Notes: generated from the sequence alone by a model not told the origin. A stretch of DNA of 64,000 nt from Cheiracanthium punctorium (GCA_038373885.1 JAWZYV010002522.1:558001-622000), one strand, 5' to 3'; numbered from the stretch's first letter, positions 12,204-24,451 are shown. Made by a program: numbers and translations.

Positions 12204-12432
12204 TGTATAACTAGGTAGTTTAATCCACCGATGTTTTTTTGAGTTGAAAACGGGCCAGTATGTGCCCTGTTTACATAGCTGTACAGCTAAGTTGCTTAAT
12301 CCACTGTAGTTTTTTTTAGCTAAAAACGGTGCACTGTTTGCCTAGTTTACATAGCTGTACAACTAAATTGTTTAATCCTCTGTAGTTTTTTTAGTTATAA
12401 ACGGCCCACTGTTTGCTCATTTTAAATTGCCT
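12204..12432 (+). repeat. R-family internal tandem repeat, 3 units of ~76 bp
   Basis: Units begin at 12204, 12280 and 12356 with TGTAYARCTARGTTG and share a T-rich middle followed by AAAACGG and CACTG/CCAGT blocks. The array lies in the interior of the split Merlin-type element, showing that R and that element share this module. Confidence 0.8.
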
Positions 12433-13150
12433 GTTACTGAATTTGCAGACGTATTTTAGGTTAAATATGGACGGTGTATTTTGTTTTAATGTCTTTGTTA
12501 TTGGAATATATGTGCAATTTTAATGTGTTAAAATACTTTGACTTTGCTGACCGTGCACACCGTCTTGTATGATTTTATAGTTTTGTAAAATGGTGTTTCA
12601 TATGTGAAAAATTTGGCGATGGGAAAAAAGTGCCAAATTGCGTGATGTTGGCGACAGAAAAAAGTCGCCAAACATAGGCGACACCCGCTTATGAAAACAC
12701 TCTTTGGACTATATTCCGTACACGGTGCTTTGTTTACATATCAATGTTTTGTTTACAAATCATTGGCGAACAATCTTACGCGAGAGTGAGCGATGCACCG
12801 CCAACTGCCGGTGGTAGTTGTGACTGGCAACCATAAAGAATACGTGTTTCGTCAGGTTTGGGAATTTGAAATTGTTTCCGTTATTGATGGAAGGGAATGA
12901 AATGTGTTATGTTAATATATGAAAAGAATTTGTGTATGTTTGTTAGAAATATAGTACGTTATAAGCCGGTGGGTGTTGGGGACATTTCTGAGCGGTTATT
13001 TTTTTTAAAAATAGAGGTAAGTGCTCTTTTTTAATGAATCTTTGCAATGTTTATGGTTTTTAATGTGAATTTTAAATTGATATTTGAAGTGTTTATGTTT
13101 TCGTAAGTGCTATTTACGTGCTATTCTAATCATACTGACTTTATAAGAGG

Positions 13151-13606
13151 TGTACAACTAGGTTGTTTAATCCACCGATGTTTTTTTTGAGTTGAAAACG
13201 GGCCAGTTTTTGCCCAGTTTACATTAGCTGTACAACTAGGTTGCTTAGTTCACTGTTGTTTTTTTTTTAGTTTAAAACGGTCCACTGGTTGCGTAGTTTA
13301 CATAGCTGTACAACTAGGTTGCTGAATCCACTGAGGTTTTTTTAGTAAAAAACGGTCCACTGGTTGCATAGTTTACATAGCTGTACAGCTAGGTTGCTGA
13401 ATCCACTGAGGTTTTTTTTAGTTAAAAAACGGACCACTGGTTGACGTAGTTTAGATAGCTGTACAACTAGGTTGCTGAATCCACTGAGGTTTTTTTAGTT
13501 AAAAACGGGCCACTGGTTGCCTAGTTTAGATAGCTGTACAGCTAGGTTGCTGAATCCACTGAGGTTTTTTTAGTTATAAACGGTCCACTGGTTGCTCATT
13601 TTTAGT
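13151..13606 (+). repeat. R-family internal tandem repeat, 6 units of 75-78 bp
   Basis: Units start at 13151, 13229, 13307, 13382, 13460 and 13535, each with TGTACAACTAGG or TGTACAGCTAGG. The last four share GCTGAATCCACTGAGG and alternate in two subtypes (78 and 75 bp), suggesting local duplication of pairs. Confidence 0.9.
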
Positions 13607-13649
13607 GGAATATATGTGCAATTTTAATGTGCTGATCGTGAAATATGGT

Positions 13650-13701
13650 TGGCGACAGTCGCTGGAGCTTGGCGGCCGCCAAGCTCCAGCGACTGTCGCC
13701 A
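13650..13701. repeat. Perfect 52-bp palindrome without spacer
   Basis: The left arm ends in GGAGCTTGGCGG and is followed at once by CCGCCAAGCTCC; every base pairs from 13650/13701 to the centre at 13675/13676. It is at the R-element end where the sister copy at 15890-15935 has only a partial hairpin. Confidence 0.93.
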
Positions 13702-14168
13702 TGTTTACATGGGGTGCGCACCGGCTTGTATGATTTTACCCACTCTTTATAAATAACAGAAAACCACTATAATAAACCGACTACTTCCTCCCCCCATGTG
13801 ATTTTTGCAATTTAATACCTTCAAAACACACAAAATTTACACTATTAATCAGAATAGAATCAAATTTGAATACAAACAACTCAAAAATCTTTACATATTT
13901 ATTCATATTAAACCAAAAAATTGCACAGGAATTCTGTAAATCAGGAGCAAACCCATATAAAAAATAAAATTAACCATCCCACTTAAAACCTTAAAAACTT
14001 TTATTTTTTCATCTGAATTCATAAAAAATAACACAACATACTAAAAACCTTACATAATTATAAAAACACAGACCATAAATATTCTCAACTATACACCGGT
14101 GTACTGTAAAGCAAGGAATAAACATTTAAATAAATAAAAGCACCGCATACCTCAAATTTTATTCATTA

Positions 14169-14668
14169 CAGGGTTTCTACAGACCTGGAAAGTCAGGGAA
14201 ATGAGTTTTGGTCAGGGATTTGGGGAAAAGGTCAGGGAAATTAGAAGAAATTGAAGAAAGGTCAGGGAAATGCAAAAAAAATTGAATTTTGCGGTAAAAT
14301 CAAGAAAATATTTGCTGTTTGAATCTAAATTGTTTTATTTTCATTTTCTCATTTAACTTTATAAATAATTTTAAAATGCATTCTTTATGAGCCTGTCTTG
14401 TGCAGTTGAAATATGCTTAATTTTATCCTAAATTATTATCAAACATAGAATCCAGTGATGTCAAATAAAATTCTTGTACATATTAATTTTATTATTATTT
14501 GTAAAAAAAAAGGGGCAAAATATGTAAAAAGTTATTAATTGAAGGATGTAATGTTAAAAATAGAAACGCAAAATTCGGGAAAGCACGCTAGATAAAGTCA
14601 GGGGAAGATCGTGATAGATGTCAGGAAAAGTCAGGGAAGTAAAAGCTGTGAAATCTGTAGAAACCCTG
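14169..14668. mobile_element. hAT-type MITE, CAGGGTTTCTACAG ends
   Basis: 500 bp with terminal inverted repeats CAGGGTTTCTACAGA. The subterminal region is rich in GTCAGGGAA repeats (14205-14270 and 14600-14640). The flanks TTCATTAC and GCATTAAC are similar but not identical, so the duplication is only suggestive. No coding sequence. Confidence 0.65.
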
Positions 14669-15139
14669 CATTAACAACGTGCCTTTATCACAAAATGAAT
14701 CCATCACAAGCATTCAAATAAGCATAACAACAACTTTAGCTCAGCGCACGCTTGATACATATTCATCTCATGGTAAAAATAGCCGATTTCATTACAGCTC
14801 TACACAAATTATCAACATTTAATATAAAACCAAGCCGAAATTTCACTTTTCTAAAATAACCATTATAAAAAATATAACTTCAGCATCAGCACAAGCAGAT
14901 GACACTACTTCAATTCGCGCTGATTTCGAGTTCAGATAGTTTGCGAGTTACCTTGAAATTCGTTCAACCAATGACATAATTCCTTCTATCAGCATAATTT
15001 CTCATGACATCATAAAACAACGCAACTCTGCTGAAGGGTTGCTGAATAGCTAATCTCGATTGGCAACGCTGCCATGCCTGTTTACCACATATGGTAAGCT
15101 TTGGCGACGCATCTCGCTTGGCAATGGACACCCACTTAC

Positions 15140-15960
15140 GTTATTGCTGTATACATATGGATGTTTGTTTACATGTTTCATTTGGTGATTGTTCTGAACC
15201 CATCGTGGGCGATGCACAGCGGGAGTGAAGTACCCTGCCGGTGGTAGTTTTGACTGGCAACCATAAAGAAACGTGTATCGTCAGTTTGGGAATTTGAAAT
15301 TGGTTCATGTTGTGGATGGAAAGGAATGAAATATGTTATTGTATGAAAAGAAAGTGTGTGTGTGTTTGTTAGAAATATGGTGTGAATATAAAACTAAATA
15401 AAAGAAAGCATGCTGGTTTTATGTAATAAGCCAGTGGGTGTTAGGGACATTTCTGAGTGGTTAATTAAAAAAAATAAAGGTAAGTGCTCGTTTTTTAATG
15501 AATCTTTGCGATGTTTGAGGTGTTTTTAATGTAAATTTTAAATTGATATTTAATGTTTTTATGTTTTCGTTAGTGCTATTCTAATCATACTGTCTTTATA
15601 TGAGGTGTACAACTGGGTTGCTTTTTTTTTTTTTTTGAGTTCAAAACGGGCCAGTGTTAGTCCAGTTTACATTAGCTGTACACCTAGCTTGTTTAATCCA
15701 CTGTAGTTTTTTTTTTAGTTAAAAACAGTCCACTGTTTGCTCATTTTACATTACCTGTTACTGAATTTTCAATGATTTTAGGTTAAATATGGACGGTGTA
15801 TTTTGTCTTAAATGTTTTTGTTAGTGGAATTTATGTGCAATTTTAATGTGTTAAAATTCTTTGCTTTGCTGATCGTGCAAAATGGTTGGTGACAGTCGCT
15901 GGGGCTTGGCGGTTTCCAAGCAACTGTCGCCGTGTTTACATTGGGCACGTCCTGTCGTGG
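15140..15960 (+). mobile_element. R-family element with 2-unit array
   Basis: Shares the left block (GTTTACATG .. CCTGCCGGTGGTAGTT .. CAACCATAAAGAAACG), the middle (GAAAGCATGCTGG..) and the right hairpin with the copy at 12706. Only two tandem units are present (starts at 15606 and 15677). A fragment in the opposite orientation follows at 15965-16080. Confidence 0.6.
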
Positions 15961-16227
15961 TTGATTTTACCAACTGTCGCCAACCATTTTGCATGATCAA
16001 CAGAGCTAACTAAAAAATTTTAACAAGTTAAAATTGCAATACATTGTACTAACAAATACCGATATAAACATCAATTTCAGTATAAAATAATTAGACTATC
16101 TTCCGTATGCGGTGCTGTTTACATTTTGATGTTTGTTTACATGTTTGATTTGGCGTTGGTTCTGGCGCCAGCGTGGGCAATGCTTAGCGGGAGTGAAGTA
16201 CCCCGCCGGTGGTAGTTTAGGCTGGTA

Positions 16228-17550
16228 GGGTTAGGTGGGGTAAAATGAACAGTCTACAAAAAGCAGACAATAAATGTCAAATGCATTGATTTATTAGCAT
16301 ACTGATTTTTGTTTAGCTCATTTATATTACAAGCAATATTTTTAAACTGATTTATTTGATTTATTAATATTCTTTTAATATGTAATGGCAGCACTTAAGA
16401 GTTTCATGTTTGACTCTATCTATATAAGGTTAAAATTTACTTTGCTGTAGCATTTTTGTGATTTAAAGTTCTTGAAATTTTGATGATACAAAGCCTACTG
16501 TCATTCTTGAGGAATACATTTCTGTATCAAGATAATTTGTATTCGTATTATTTTTTATTTAGGAGTAGTTCAAAGAAAGTGGGGTAAAATGATCATACTG
16601 CTAGGCTTGCACTTAAAGAACACATGTATCATTTTAGATTTCTTTTTTTCATCTGTAATATATTTTATAAAGTATTAATAGTAATAACGTGAATAAATAT
16701 TAAATAGATTCCGCTATTCTACTTTTATTTTTACCTGGAAATAAGAAAAATAACCCAAAATTACGATACTGGAATCATAAATTTATAAATAAATGCTAAC
16801 AGAGGATGTGTTTGCTGCACATTTTGAAGGAAAGCATGAAATAAGAAAGACCATGAAGTAAAGAAAGTATGCTATTCTTGAAATTTTGTGAAAAAAAAAA
16901 TCCCAATTCTTATTTAAAAAGAGTTGAAAGAAGATTTCAAAATGGCATACTGTAATGCCTCTTTCGGACAAAATATCTGTTAGCTCTTAAGTGCTGTGGT
17001 AAAAGTTGTATTAAGCATTTTTGGACAGATCTTGTCTGCAGAAAAGGAGCTATTTACAATTTAATACTTTGCAAAATCTTTAATTGAAAAAATGTACATT
17101 GCCAGAAAATGACGATGTCGAGGAAGTTCAAACTGAACAGATAATTCAAATACTGGATGAGCCAAATTTCGATAGTAGAGGACATTATAAATTCTGATAG
17201 CTTAATTAAAATTCCATGTAAAACTATTTAATAAAATATTTGTTATATATTTTCCAAATGATCTTATTCATATAATATCATTTTCTATGAGTGTGTTTCA
17301 TTTTTTTTCATGTATAATCATTTTACCCCACACCATGGGGTAAAATGATCATAATAAAAAGCCAAAACAAATTAATGATCAAACAGTTTTAATGTTTGTA
17401 AAAGAAAAAAACAAAAATTTGTAGTTACTGTCAGATAGTCCAATGTAAAATATTTGTCAAAAAATTTTAAATATGTTGTATCATTTTAGATGTGTAGCTT
17501 AGTAAAGTTGAAAATAGCCAAATTTATGGTCATTTTATCCCACCTGACCC
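16228..17550. mobile_element. Tc1/mariner-type element with GGGTTAGGTGGGG ends, TA duplication
   Basis: Terminal inverted repeats GGGTTAGGTGGGGTAAAATG (16228) and, on the complement from 17550, GGGTCAGGTGGGATAAAATG. Each end is flanked by TA (16226-16227, 17551-17552). Removing the insert restores the R-family sequence GGCTGGTAACCATAAAG (GACTGGCAACCATAAAG in sister copies). The GGGGTAAAATGATCAT motif recurs internally at about 16580 and 17335. No intact transposase. Confidence 0.8.
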
Positions 17551-17852
17551 TAACCATAAAGAAACGCAGGGTGTTTGAAGTATGGGTTTTTCATTCAGTG
17601 CTTATTGAATGAGGATTGTAGTTTGGTGCTTGTGGCTGCTGATAGAGTGGAGTAAGTTTGTGTTTGATTTTCCTTTGTGGTTTTGATTCCGTTTTACGGA
17701 CTCGGAGAATTTTTTTGAAAATATTTAAATAACTTAGGATTATTCATTGAATAAAGGATAAGGAATAGTTTTAGTAACACTTCTAATATTAAATCATGCA
17801 TAAAGTAATTCATATAATTATTTATATTAACACATTTAGAAATAGCTGGGTA

Positions 17853-18030
17853 CAGGGGCGTAGCCAGAAATTTTTCATGGGGGGGGGTTACGACTACTAC
17901 AACTCATTTATATGTATACATGGGTGTGATAATGTAGCGAAGAATATACATTTTGTATGGCAAAAAATTCCTCATGGGGGGGGGTTATGACCCCCATAAC
18001 CCCCCCCCCCTCCCCGTGGCTACGCCCCTG
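17853..18030. mobile_element. hAT-type foldback MITE, TSD GCTGGGTA
   Basis: 178 bp with ends CAGGGGCGTAGCCAG and GTGGCTACGCCCCTG and a perfect 8-bp duplication GCTGGGTA at 17845-17852 and 18031-18038. Runs of G on the left and C on the right let the copy fold on itself. Sister copies lie at 38521 and 53157. Confidence 0.92.
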
Positions 18031-18349
18031 GCTGGGTACTTAGGGGAGGAAAAAATAGATGCGTATAAGTACTTACACAAATACTTTTTACCTTTTCAGA
18101 TATTTAGTTCTAACATGACAAATAATATGAAGGGTGATATGTAGTTTTAATGTAATTACATTAATTGTGAAATATAATGTATTTAAAATTGTTATTCATG
18201 ACCATAAAAAAGAAACATTAGGTTTTCGTCAGTTTTTGACAGTTTTCGACAGGTTTTTGACACTTTTCAACTGGTTTTTGACGTGTCATGTCAAAAACCA
18301 GATTTTGACGTCAAAAACTCAACCCTGGCATCGTAGCTATACAGCTAAT

Positions 18350-18660
18350 CTAAAGTCCACATGAATGCAATAACATATAAATAACACTAGCGAAACCATA
18401 AAAATATCAATTTAAAATTCACATTAAAAGCCTTAAAAAATGCAAAGATTAATTTTAAAAAAGCACTTACCTTTATTTTTTAATTCACCACCCAGAAATG
18501 TCCCTAACACTCTTTCACCCACCAGTGAAACGAACACATAAAAAACCAACATGCTTTCTTCTATTTAGTTTTATAATCACACCACATTTCTAACACACAC
18601 ACACATACACACTTCCTTTCCATACAATTATATAACATACAATTATATAACAATAATTCC
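18350..18660 (-). mobile_element. R-family fragment, cut by the gypsy-type element
   Basis: The complement of the R interior (TTTAAAATTCACATTAAAAGCC, CTTACCTTTATTTT, CATGCTTTCTTCTATTTAG) is recognisable up to about 18640, just before the LTR at 18671. The remaining part of R is not found beyond the right LTR, so the flank was altered or the insertion was not simple. Confidence 0.5.
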
Positions 18661-18670
18661 ATACAATTCC

Positions 18671-18992
18671 AAATAATTATATAGAAATGTTCTTAACGTC
18701 TACTGGCGTCAAGTTAATTTTGCATTTTGTTTGGCATGCCCTTGTGGCGTGTTTTGGTTCTGTACTAACCTCTTGGCTTGCGTTTCTCGTCATCATTCAC
18801 GCCTTAGCAGTTGTCAAGTGAACCTGCGTTTTTTCAAGGTGTCTGCTCAGCCACCGTAGGACTTTATAATTTTAACGTTATGTGTTGATATTAAAATAAA
18901 ATGTGATTGCCACTATCTTGTTCTTTCTTCACGGCCTGGGTTTCGCCTTCATAAAAAATATGGGATGTGAACCTGGGGAAAGCTTCCCCATA
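18671..18992 (+). mobile_element. Left LTR of deleted gypsy-type element
   Basis: Near-identical to 48610-48946. Both share AAATAATTATATAG at the start, GGCATGCCCTTGTGGCGTG in the body and AAAGCTTCCCCATA at the end. This copy lacks about 18 bp, exactly one arm of the hairpin present in the right LTR. A possible primer-binding site, TGGTGCCCAGTCC, begins at 19001. No flanking duplication was found, so the outermost bases are uncertain. Confidence 0.75.
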
Positions 18993-19179
18993 AAAAAACA
19001 TGGTGCCCAGTCCATGCCTTCGGTGGCGGCCCCCCTGCGGACCCTCTGATGGACACAGCGCTGGATGTCAGGCTACCCGCTGGACTGTAATCGTTGGAGC
19101 CCCGGTCTGCGGAATACTTCATGTGCCCTAGATGGATGTCAGATTCCAGAGCTGCCTCTCTGCCGGAGTGCTGGGAAGG

Positions 19180-20087
19180 TGTAGGGATTAATTATTATGA
19201 AACTGAAATTAATTTGTTCTAACTTAAATTACTTAATTATTTACAATAGCATAAATAAAACGTAACTAAAATTTAAATAAAAACCTTTCCCAGTTTCAAA
19301 ACAATAATCCGTTCTCCCGTCGTCGTAAAAAGATTTAACAGCTGTTCAAATTGGAGCAATAGCATCGTTTGTAAACGGCCACATGAGCTCCGGTTTAAAA
19401 TCAAAACAAGTTTCATCGGCAAAGTTGAGCAGCGCTTGTGCTGCTGGCCGTAATTCAATATTCTTTTCTGTGCTGATCTAGCTCGCAAGTCGTTCTTTCG
19501 CCACGTGCGAATCGTATACAAATGTTTCAAGATTTCGCCATATGCTAATATCTTCGCTCTTATGTGCAGCGGTCTCTGATTGGACGCCACGTCCGCTAGC
19601 CGCATTCTACCATTGTATAAAAGCTCTCAATCTTAGTTGCTTGCCCAGCAGCAGAGAGGGAGCCGGGCGTGTAGGGCGAAGTTCAGCCAGCGGCTGTAAG
19701 CCGCGTTTAAAGCAATGTAACGTAACGTAATTTAATTTAATTTATACTGCGACTTGCAGACATCTTTTAGTTATATGGATCTTTTGGCCGTAGTATCGGC
19801 TTGTTAGGCTAGTTGCGTGAGCTTTACAGAAATGTAAATTACAAATGTTAGTTTTGAATTTAACTAAAAATGCTTTAAATGTTTTCTTATAATTGATTGC
19901 TCATGAGACTGTAGAAATGTTTTATATTCAGTGTCCCGTAAAATGTCATAATTATTGTCATGACTTGTAAGTAGAACTTGTTATTTAATAAAAATATTTT
20001 AGCCTATTTATGGCTTTGTCTTTTTTTTTCAAATTTAATGGTAAGCAGACTTAGGACCTCACGATGTTTTGTTCCCCAGGAACAACA
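19180..20087 (+). mobile_element. Copia 5' LTR (908 bp)
   Basis: Begins TGTAGGGATTAATTATTATG and ends CCCCAGGAACAACA. It carries a likely promoter: a CCAAT-type motif CTGATTGGACG near 19576 and the TATA box TATAAAA at 19616-19622. An AATAAA polyadenylation signal lies near 19988. It differs from the 3' LTR mainly by small indels. Confidence 0.93.
19616..19622 (+). promoter_or_regulatory. TATA box in copia 5' LTR
   Basis: TATAAAA about 35 bp downstream of an ATTGG (CCAAT-box) motif; the same pair is conserved in the 3' LTR at 45092. The spacing suits the U3/R boundary of an RNA polymerase II promoter. Confidence 0.65.
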
Positions 20088-20090
20088 TCT

Positions 20091-20104
20091 TGGTAGCAGA
20101 GCAT
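20091..20104 (+). promoter_or_regulatory. Copia minus-strand primer binding site
   Basis: TGGTAGCAGAGCAT starts 3 bp after the LTR. Copia-type elements typically have a TGGTATCAGAGC-like site complementary to initiator tRNA-Met; this is one base different over the first 12. Confidence 0.7.
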
Positions 20105-20395
20105 GGCTAACTGCTTGCCTGAATTAATGTTAAGTATAAACTAAAGTTGCATTTAAGGTTAGGGATGTTTCTTGATAATTTGAAACCTGGTAGTCTGGTT
20201 ATTAACCTTAGTTTGATGAGGCAGCTAGATTTCAAAGATTTAATTGGTCATTCAAATTGACCTTTTTTTAATCTTTAAGAGATTGAATTTTTTTGACTTT
20301 CAACCTTTTGATCTTTCGGTCTTTCGTTTGTGAAAAAAAAAAAAAAAAAACCTTTACACGTTTAGACTATCTTTTGACCATAATTCCTTTTGGTC

Positions 20396-21396
20396 ATGGC
20401 TGATGCGCCCGTGCTTGGTTCAGTGTTCTCGTTTGCAAAACTAAATGGTACCAATTGGAGGCAATGAAAATTTCACGTACAAATGCTGCTTTGCCATGAA
20501 GGCTTGCTCGGGTTTGTCGACCATAGCACCAGTTAGCGCAGAAGTGAAAACCGACCCTTCGCCTGGTGTATCGACTTCGGAGAAAGAACTTATCGTCTAC
20601 AATAAACAAATGCAGAAAGCCGCCTCCACGATTGCCCTCAGCATTGAACCTGACCAGCAAAATTTAATTATGGGCATTCGAGATCCCAAAGAAATGTGGG
20701 ACGTCCTCATAGCCGCCTTTGAGCCTACTAGTAGAGCGCGTATTGCTCATTTAAGGAATGAATTTATCAGAATCAAGTTTGAAGCATCAGAAACAATCGC
20801 CGTCTTTTTGAGTCGCTTAAAACAAGCTCGTGACCATTTAGAAGCTGTTGGGAAAAAGGTTGATGACGACGAGATGGCTTATCACATGCTGAGTCGTCTA
20901 CCTCCAGAGTACAGTAACGTCGCGCAACAGCTATATATGCTGAGCGACGATAAATTCAACCCCACGACCGTGTAAGAACGGCTCTTAGCCGAATACGATA
21001 GGTTGAAGTACGAGCCCAGTGATGCCGCAGAAGTGACAACTACTCGGAGCGAAAATGTGTTAATTTCCAGAAGAAGCAGGACTAGACCAAGATTCCCGAG
21101 GCCTAAAGGTGACGAACCTGAAGTCAGAAAATGTTTCCGTTGTGAACAACCTAGACACCTCTCCCCCCAATGTAAAAACCTGCCCAAAAGTAAGAAGAAA
21201 CCGAAAGGTAAGCTCAATAATTGTTCTTTTGCCGTAATTGATCAAGAAATAAGTCTGTTGAGCAATTCGGATAAAACTGTTGACTGGGTAGTTGACTCAG
21301 GATCGTCAAACCATTTCATCGCTGATAAGTCCTTTCTGAAAAATTTTCAGTCATGTGATGTTGAAGTGCAAGGTATAGGGGATACAACCATTAAAG
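20396..21396 (+). pseudogene. Copia gag and protease region
   Basis: The start ATG at 20396 gives MADAPVLGSVFSFAKLNGTN, a typical copia gag opening, but a TGA follows after NWRQ (probably TGG to TGA). A frameshift near 20530 leads into the 20445-20975 frame, which ends in a premature TAA after NPTTV; reading resumes with ERLLAEYDRL at 20976. The nucleocapsid zinc knuckle CFRCEQPRHLSPQC (CX2CX4HX4C) and the aspartic-protease motif VVDSGSSNHF follow in the 21003-21521 frame. Gag would build the particle, the protease would process the polyprotein. At least two nonsense codons and one frameshift. Confidence 0.9.
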
Positions 21397-21960
21397 CCAA
21401 GGGCTATGGTTCCATTTCAGAGCTTAGACGTGAATGGCCACAACAAAGTATTGACTTCTCTCAAAGTCTACTGGGGCCCGTCTTTAAAGAAAAATTTAAT
21501 ATCAGGAAGTCAGATGGATAAACATGGTCATCGGTTGGTTATCCAAAATTCAAAATGTACCATTATTAATTCGAGAGGTGACGTCATGGGAATAGCCCCA
21601 TTAGTAGGAAGTTTGTATTTATTACATTCAAGGATCATTTCAGACCCTTCTGCAGAAGCTTTGGTCAGCAATAAAAGTAATTGTCGAAATGACATCATGA
21701 TGTGGCACCGCAGGTTTGGTCACCAGAACGTGAAGGCATTGAAATATTTAACTAAGAAGAATTTAGTTTACGGCCTGACCAAGTTAAGTGGTAATCCGCA
21801 ATTTTGTGACCCCTGCGTACAAGCGAAAATGACGCGTGCCCAATTTCAAGGCTATGGTGAACGAAAGTCGAAAAGACCTTTGGAATTAATCCATACCGAC
21901 ATATGGAGTAGCACATCTGGTCCCTCATTTGGCCAAGCGAAATATCTCCTCACGGCTGTC
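21397..21960 (+). pseudogene. Copia integrase, N-terminal part (before the insertion)
   Basis: After another frameshift near 21410 the frame reads through the GAG-pre-integrase region. The HHCC zinc-binding residues are seen in MWHRRFGH and FCDPCVQAKM, and the first catalytic Asp in ELIHTDIWSS. The frame is cut after YLLTAV at 21960 and continues as DDFSRYAWVF at 38001 once the insertion and one TSD copy are removed. Confidence 0.9.
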
Positions 21961-21989
21961 CATTGGCGTAACAGGGGGGGGGGGCTAGG

Positions 21990-22640
21990 GTGGGCTTAGC
22001 CCACCCTAGAAAAATGTGAACCTTTTCCCGATAAGTGGTAAGAATTAACTAGTTACACCAAAAAATTCATTAACGTGAAAAGCTGGAAAAACAATTGCAA
22101 AAGATCATATTGAAAAGGTCTAAGTAGCTGTTCCATTTCAAGCAATTTTTACTCCCCATACTAGACTGAGGGCCAGAGGTCAAGGAAACTCCCATCTCGG
22201 GCCCATCTTTTTACTTTTTTTTTTCTCTTGCTCACCGGTGGTGGGGGACTTTCATTGAAATGACGGAAGAGAGCGGTGAAGTATGGTTTCATCAATGAGA
22301 TATCTACATCACTTTGCTTAGAAGACTTTTGCTATGTGCGCATGCTTACCGTGAATATGCTTTTACCAGGACTAAGAATAGGAGTATTGTAAGCGTGGCC
22401 TGACTATCAAATTTTTGCATCCAGGACACTTTTCAAATTTTAGGCACCTGTATATAGCTGCCTCAATTTTTGTGCCCTTGTACATAGCTTTAACCACAAT
22501 TTTTTGGACTATTTTTATGTGTGCCCCAAGTACCCACGCATTTATGGGCGCCTGGTTGTAACCTCCAAAAGGAGGTTGTAGGGCAAAATCATCTCTGCGG
22601 TCATTAACAGTTAGCGAGAAATAGGTTGGTTGTGTGTGAT
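21990..22640. other. Interior of the 16-kb insertion, no gene
   Basis: Noncoding sequence with a T-rich run near 22210-22227. Nothing recognisable apart from the terminal motif at its left end. Confidence 0.3.
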
Positions 22641-22649
22641 TATGGCAAC

Positions 22650-22870
22650 GCTACACTAGGGCGATCTGATAATGGGGGCTGCCTCGGTGGGAGGACTTTC
22701 TAAGGGGTTCTAACGTGTATTCACGTTACATCTGGAGAAAACCTACCAAAACTCTAGACTGTTAGATCGACAGCCGCGCAATTGGACCCGTACCCGGGAT
22801 CTTCACACTTCGGCCGTCTACCATTTTCAGTGTTACAACCACTGTCCCATAGTGAGGCGCTAGCGAGAAA
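22650..22870 (-). repeat. SINE-like fragment
   Basis: The complement shares a core with the SINE-like parts at 59280-59490 and 60860-61050: a TTAGAAAGTCC block, a GTTTTCTCC block and a CTAACNGT block in the same order and spacing. The head (GGGTACGGGTCC) has no good B box. A degenerate copy. Confidence 0.4.
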
Positions 22871-24451
22871 TAGAAATCATATTTTCGTATACTGTCTATA
22901 TTTAGGAGTATCTTCTTTCTGCAGGTGAAGAGATTTCAGCACTGTCAGTAGCGTAGCCAGGATTTTATTTTGGGGGGGGGGGCTGTATATGAAATTGTAA
23001 GCTAAAGTTCAATTCTAAGACATATATAAAACTGTAAGCTAAGTAAAGGGTCCCATTTCGAGAGGGGGGGTATGGTGTAGCCCCCTCAGCCCACCCTCTG
23101 GCACTCGGTTGTTAGAAAATGGCAGTGACATATACAGAATTTTTTTGGAGGAGGGGCTAATTTCTAAGATATTTGACCTATACAATATGTAAGAAAAATG
23201 TAACATTAAACCAATATAATTTGCTTTGGGAAGGGCTAATTGTAGCTTATTTGACATACGGAAATTGTACAATAAAGTAAAATGTCACATTTAAGCTTTT
23301 CTTTTTTTGGGGAGGGGGGATGAAGCCCCCTTGTCCCTCCGCTGGACCTGACACTGGAAACTGGCGTTTCAGAATTTTTGGTGGTTTCATAGTAGGATTA
23401 GTTTTGCAGGAACAGTAATGTGTGCAGGATTAGGACTACAATATGCACTTACCCAAGCAGCACGACTGTTTGGCAAACGATTGGCCAAACATCGATTTGA
23501 TTGGGATTTGTTCGGTCATATTATAAGAATATCATAATAACATTGGCCCATCATCGCTTCCGATATTAAAATTTTGTCCTCAGAATGCGACATCGTCATC
23601 TGTTTGGCGCGACGTCGCCTTGCGATGCTAAATTTCCGACATCATAAGCAGACTTCGGAATTTGTTTGAGGCGATATCGACCGACGATCACTTAAAAACT
23701 GGCCGCTAATCGTTCAGGGTTTGACATCGGCCCAAATTCGCTTTGAAATTACATAACAGATGGCGCTGCGGAATCTGGGACATTTTACTTCTTTTCAGTG
23801 GCAACGGGTGCGGCTCGGCCGGTGTTTACTGTTTATGGTGCTTTCTTCGAATTAGGGTAAGTTATTTCTTTTACTATTTTCTGATTTTTTTGTTTGTTGA
23901 AATATTGCTTTAATGATCCTATTGAAACAACTTAAAAAGTATCATTTGTTAGATCGGTACAGCTTTATCCTTTATAATGAAGTGTGGTTGATGCTCTGAG
24001 TACGCATTGTACTGCCATTTTAAGTAATTCAAAGTTATGGTAAATATTTCTATTTTAACAATGTTCGACCGTCATTAGAGCATTACACGTAACGTAAAAT
24101 TCTGAGGGGGAAGTACAGTTGAGTATATTTAGCATAAAGGAATTTACTTTCAAAGCTGTTCGATATGGAAGATGCTTCATTAAAGCTGATCTTAGTATAA
24201 TAGTTTAAAATATACAAATGACACCTTTTCTAGTGTCATAATAGCGTTTGTGATGCCAGCTAAAAAAATGCATCCTAAAATCATAAAATATGTTTGTTTA
24301 TATTTTGGTTCAGTTAGCATATAACAACACTGTTTTAGTAGTAAAGTTATTTATTTTCCACCACCATCAACCACTCTTTTCATTTAAAAAAATAAAAGAG
24401 TGGTCTATCCATATTCTATATCTAGCTTTACAAATTTTACATAATTGTGTG

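Larger units (their letters stand above)
4733..12706 (+). mobile_element. Non-autonomous Merlin-type element, split by nested insertions
   Basis: The left end near 4733 (GGGGAAATTTCGTAAGCAGG, then TTGCCAAGC) resembles the left end of the transposase-bearing Merlin at 6101, and the homology continues to 4883. After two insertions are removed (4892-10546 and 10587-11656), the sequence carries on at 11665 with the Merlin 5' region (GTACGTGAG block near 11780) and reaches a Merlin-like right end near 12690 (GGCGACACCCGCTTATG). No transposase remains; the interior from about 11850 is shared with the R family below. I could not find its target duplication, so the outer limits are approximate. Confidence 0.6.
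12706..13740 (+). mobile_element. R-family non-autonomous element with 6-unit array and palindrome
   Basis: Left part near 12706-12890 (CGGTGCT..GTTTAC, then ACTGCCGGTGGTAGTT) and right part 13640-13740 (GGCGACAGTCGC.., then GTTTACATGGGG) recur at 15140-15960 and, inverted, at 25832-26810. The middle holds a tandem array and a large palindrome, listed separately. No coding sequence and no clear target duplication, so ends are approximate. Confidence 0.6.

Noticed and set aside
13151..13606. Regular repeats that could suggest a CRISPR array
   Set aside because: The units are contiguous without unique spacers, inside a eukaryotic transposon.
22949..23347. Pair of GCGTAGCCAGG and CCGCTGGACCTG motifs as one MITE
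   Set aside because: The flanks (AGCACTGT and ACACTGGA) do not form a duplication, and the interior looks like several fragments.
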